Part shown: positions 6,244 through 8,022 of the stretch, piece after piece
Layout: each line of letters begins with the position of its first letter
How positions within the stretch are numbered: the stretch's first letter is position 1
Source of the DNA: an uncultured Prevotella sp.
Lineage (GTDB): Bacteria; Bacteroidota; Bacteroidia; Bacteroidales; Bacteroidaceae
Reading direction: 5' to 3'
DNA length: 8,022 nt
Assembly: GCA_937901345.1 (NCBI GenBank)
Contig: CALCHM010000080.1
Coordinates: 1-8,022 of the forward strand
Program-made: the position numbers and the translations under genes
Notes under the pieces: generated by a model
What the model was told of the DNA's origin: nothing
Databases searched by the model: none
Seen by the model: the letters and a program-made list of their open reading frames with translations, nothing else

Positions 6244-7143
6244 TTACTTCTTAGCTTCGGGTGCAATTACACTAAAGAGTTCCACTTCGAACACGAGCGC
6301 TGAGTAAGGCTTGATGTTGGGCATAGAACCGTGCTTGCCGTAAGCGAGTTCCTGAGGAATATAGAGTTCCCACTTGCTACCTTCTGTCATTTCGGGAATA
6401 GCAATCTTCCAACCTTCAATCATTGCAGCGAGGGGGAATTCAACGCCTTCGTTGCTATCGAATTCTTCACCGTCAATAGTCATACCCTTGTATGCCACCT
6501 TAATCTTATCTGTGAGCGCGGGCTTCTTACCGTTCTTGTTGCCTTCCTTTACAACCTTGTAGAGAATGCCGTTAGACAAAGCAACTACGCCTTCTTCCTT
6601 AGCCTTAGCAGCGAGGAATTCTTCGCCTGCCTGCTTGTTTGCAGCATATTCTACAGCTTCGCGCTTTTCAATCATAGCCTGAATCTTGCTCTGAAGTTCA
6701 TATTGCGCCAATTGCTGTGTTACCTGGATAGAATCGTGGTAGAGCTTTACGTTGTTTTCGATAACATCCATAAAACCAGCCATAAAGAGGTCTGCATTCA
6801 ACACTTCCTTAGACTCTTCGCCAAATACTTGCTTTGAAACATTTGCGATGGTCTGACTCTTTGTTGAGAAACCGTGTTGCTTACCCATTTCATAAGCAAT
6901 GCTCTTAGCGTCAACAGAAGCGTTCATACCTTCCTTGAAACCCTTGAGGTATTCAGCAACGAAAGTTGAATCGCTACCCATACGTACGAGGTAACCGGGG
7001 AGCATGTCGGCGGGAGAAGCAGCCATACCTAATTCATAAGCAATTGTGTCTACGTCTGTCTTGATAGTAACGTCGCCAGACTTGTTGCACGCAGTGAAGA
7101 GTGCACTTGCTGCTACGGCAGCAACGAGAAAAATCTTTTTCAT
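6244..7143 (-). CDS. Lipoprotein FKBP-type peptidyl-prolyl isomerase
   Basis: This is a prolyl isomerase likely anchored to a membrane facing the periplasm or outside. The 299-residue protein starts MKKIFLVAAVAASALFTAC; C19 is the probable lipidated cysteine in an LFTAC lipobox, followed by NKSGD. Residues about 30-135 contain two similar helical units, one beginning IAYELG (34-39) and one IAYEMG (82-87). A charged helix spans about 140-180 and the FKBP domain about 185-292. Pocket residues are Y218, F228-D229, F236, I242, W245, Y268, I277 and F285. Position 241 is Met where FKBP12 has Val55, and the usual IPPY is IKPY, so activity or specificity may differ. The start at 7143 was chosen for the signal peptide; 14 upstream in-frame codons are leader. 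It follows the cytosolic paralogue by 124 bases, in which a weak hairpin (7201-7240) is seen. Confidence 0.93.
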   Translation of the reverse strand: MKKIFLVAAVAASALFTACNKSGDVTIKTDVDTIAYELGMAASPADMLPGYLVRMGSDSTFVAEYLKGFKEGMNASVDAKSIAYEMGKQHGFSTKSQTIANVSKQVFGEESKEVLNADLFMAGFMDVIENNVKLYHDSIQVTQQLAQYELQSKIQAMIEKREAVEYAANKQAGEEFLAAKAKEEGVVALSNGILYKVVKEGNKNGKKPALTDKIKVAYKGMTIDGEEFDSNEGVEFPLAAMIEGWKIAIPEMTEGSKWELYIPQELAYGKHGSMPNIKPYSALVFEVELFSVIAPEAKK

Positions 7144-7267
7144 ATTGGTTGTAATTTGAGATATTTTTAAGTTGAGAAAATTCAAGTATGAGGTTTTGAA
7201 AGCGTCAGCAAGGAGCGAAACAACCTTAAAGCGACACGCTCTGTCAACCTATGCATCCTTAAAACGA

Positions 7268-7852
7268 TTAAAGTACTTCAATTAATTCTACATCAAAGAT
7301 GAGTGCTGCATAAGGAGGAATGCTCTGACCTGCACCGCGTTCGCCATAAGCGAGGTGGTAGGGAATGAAGAAGCGGAACTTTGCACCTTCGCCCATGAGT
7401 TGTACGCCTTCTGTCCAACCTGCGATTACACCATTAAGAGGGAATACTGCGGGTTCACCACGACGGTAACTGCTGTCAAACACTTCACCTGAGATTAAGC
7501 GACCTTCATAGTGACACTTTACTTGATCTGTTGCAGAAGGTTTCTTGCCTGCACCTTCTGTGAGAACAGTGTACTGCAAACCACTGGGGAGCACCACAAC
7601 GTCATCCTTCTTTGCGTTTTCTGCCAAGAACGCTTCGCCTTCAGCGCGAGCGGCCTTGCTTGCTTCTGCTTCCTTTTCCTGCATGTACTTCTGTACGAGT
7701 GTCTGTGCTTCAATGTCGGTGAGCGTAGTCTTTTCGCCAGCGAGTACAGCTGCTACACCTGCAGAAAACTCTTGAGTGTTAAGTCCTTCAATGTTCATAC
7801 CTTTGAGATTATGACCGATAATCATACCCAAAGCATAACTTAATTTTTCCAT
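7268..7852 (-). CDS. Cytosolic FKBP-type peptidyl-prolyl isomerase, FklB-like
   Basis: The 194-residue protein starts MEKLSYALGMIIG with no signal peptide, so it is predicted to be cytosolic. It is close in size and layout to E. coli FklB (about 206 residues). The N-terminal dimerisation-type module (1 to about 40) starts SYALG. A charged alanine/glutamate-rich helix follows at about 45-82, then the FKBP domain at about 85-194. The full catalytic pocket is present: Y115, F125-D126, F137, V142-I143, W146, Y169 in LAYGERG, I178 in SIPPY, and F186. It is the first gene of the three-FKBP series. No strong terminator separates it from the lipoprotein paralogue, so the two may share a transcript. 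The likely promoter is the one at 7965-7993. No Shine-Dalgarno sequence is visible. Confidence 0.93.
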   Translation of the reverse strand: MEKLSYALGMIIGHNLKGMNIEGLNTQEFSAGVAAVLAGEKTTLTDIEAQTLVQKYMQEKEAEASKAARAEGEAFLAENAKKDDVVVLPSGLQYTVLTEGAGKKPSATDQVKCHYEGRLISGEVFDSSYRRGEPAVFPLNGVIAGWTEGVQLMGEGAKFRFFIPYHLAYGERGAGQSIPPYAALIFDVELIEVL

Positions 7853-7964
7853 TTGTGTTATTTATTATATCATAACTTTTTCTAATTTAACATTATACAT
7901 TTTAATAACAACAATAAATATATTTCAAATACCAATAATACTTTTTGTTTTCATTATAGGTTGC

Positions 7965-7993
7965 ATTATACCATAAGGTCTATCGTTTGTCAA
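7965..7993 (-). promoter_or_regulatory. Exact sigma70-type promoter upstream of the FKBP cluster
   Basis: On the minus strand TTGACA (7993-7988), exactly 17 bases (7987-7971) and TATAAT (7970-7965) are present. TG precedes the -10 by one base, forming an extended -10. This would start RNA about 105 bases before the FKBP ATG at 7852. I found no TAnnTTTG box in the 170-base upstream region, which is AT-rich and otherwise shows nothing. Whether the Bacteroidota housekeeping sigma factor uses such a promoter is uncertain. Confidence 0.5.
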
Positions 7994-8022
7994 CCAATCA
8001 ATGTCACTTTCTTTTTTATCAA

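Noticed and set aside
6331..6837. Plus-strand 168-residue open frame
   Set aside because: It lies wholly antisense to the lipoprotein FKBP gene, is cysteine- and phenylalanine-rich as expected for a complement frame, and has no promoter or family motif.
7201..7240. Terminator between the cytosolic and lipoprotein FKBP genes
   Set aside because: AGCGT/ACGCT and AAGG/CCTT can pair, but the stem is short and interrupted and lacks a good T-run, so read-through is at least as likely.

Overview
The window looks like chromosomal DNA from a member of the Bacteroidales (Bacteroidota), most likely near Prevotella or a related genus. Four things point there. The tmRNA tag reads GENNYALAA. None of the six protein genes has a recognisable Shine-Dalgarno sequence. 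Several upstream regions carry the TAnnTTTG box typical of Bacteroidota promoters. The sugar transferase has a VGYRPERQ motif that I associate with Bacteroidales members of that family. I see no insertion sequence, CRISPR array, phage gene or tRNA.

Layout, left to right. Bases 1-136 look like the 3' part of a plus-strand cobalamin riboswitch, followed by two weak terminator-like hairpins and no gene of its own. A strong 14-bp hairpin (151-188) separates it from asd (aspartate-semialdehyde dehydrogenase, minus strand, 220-1233). The 331-base gap 1234-1564 holds an asd promoter box, a short perfect hairpin, and a large nested inverted-repeat structure just before a plus-strand monovalent cation:proton antiporter of the CPA2 type with a C-terminal universal-stress-like region (1565-3565). 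Next comes ssrA (tmRNA) on the minus strand (3746-4141) with its own terminator. Divergent from it is a small phosphoglycosyl transferase (4440-5081, plus), also with its own terminator.

The right third is a minus-strand cluster of three FKBP-type peptidyl-prolyl isomerases, read 7852 to 5264. The first has no export signal (cytosol), the second is a predicted lipoprotein, and the third has a cleavable signal peptide (periplasm or beyond). Strong terminators follow the second and third genes. The 170 bases upstream of the first gene are AT-rich and contain an exact enterobacterial-type sigma70 promoter, TTGACA-N17-TATAAT with an extended -10, which is unexpected in this phylum.

The genes are mostly housekeeping functions and do not form one pathway: amino-acid synthesis, ion homeostasis, ribosome rescue, surface-glycan initiation and protein folding. 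The parts most worth a second look are non-coding: the apparently orphan riboswitch facing asd, the structured leader before the antiporter, and the unusual promoter of the FKBP cluster.
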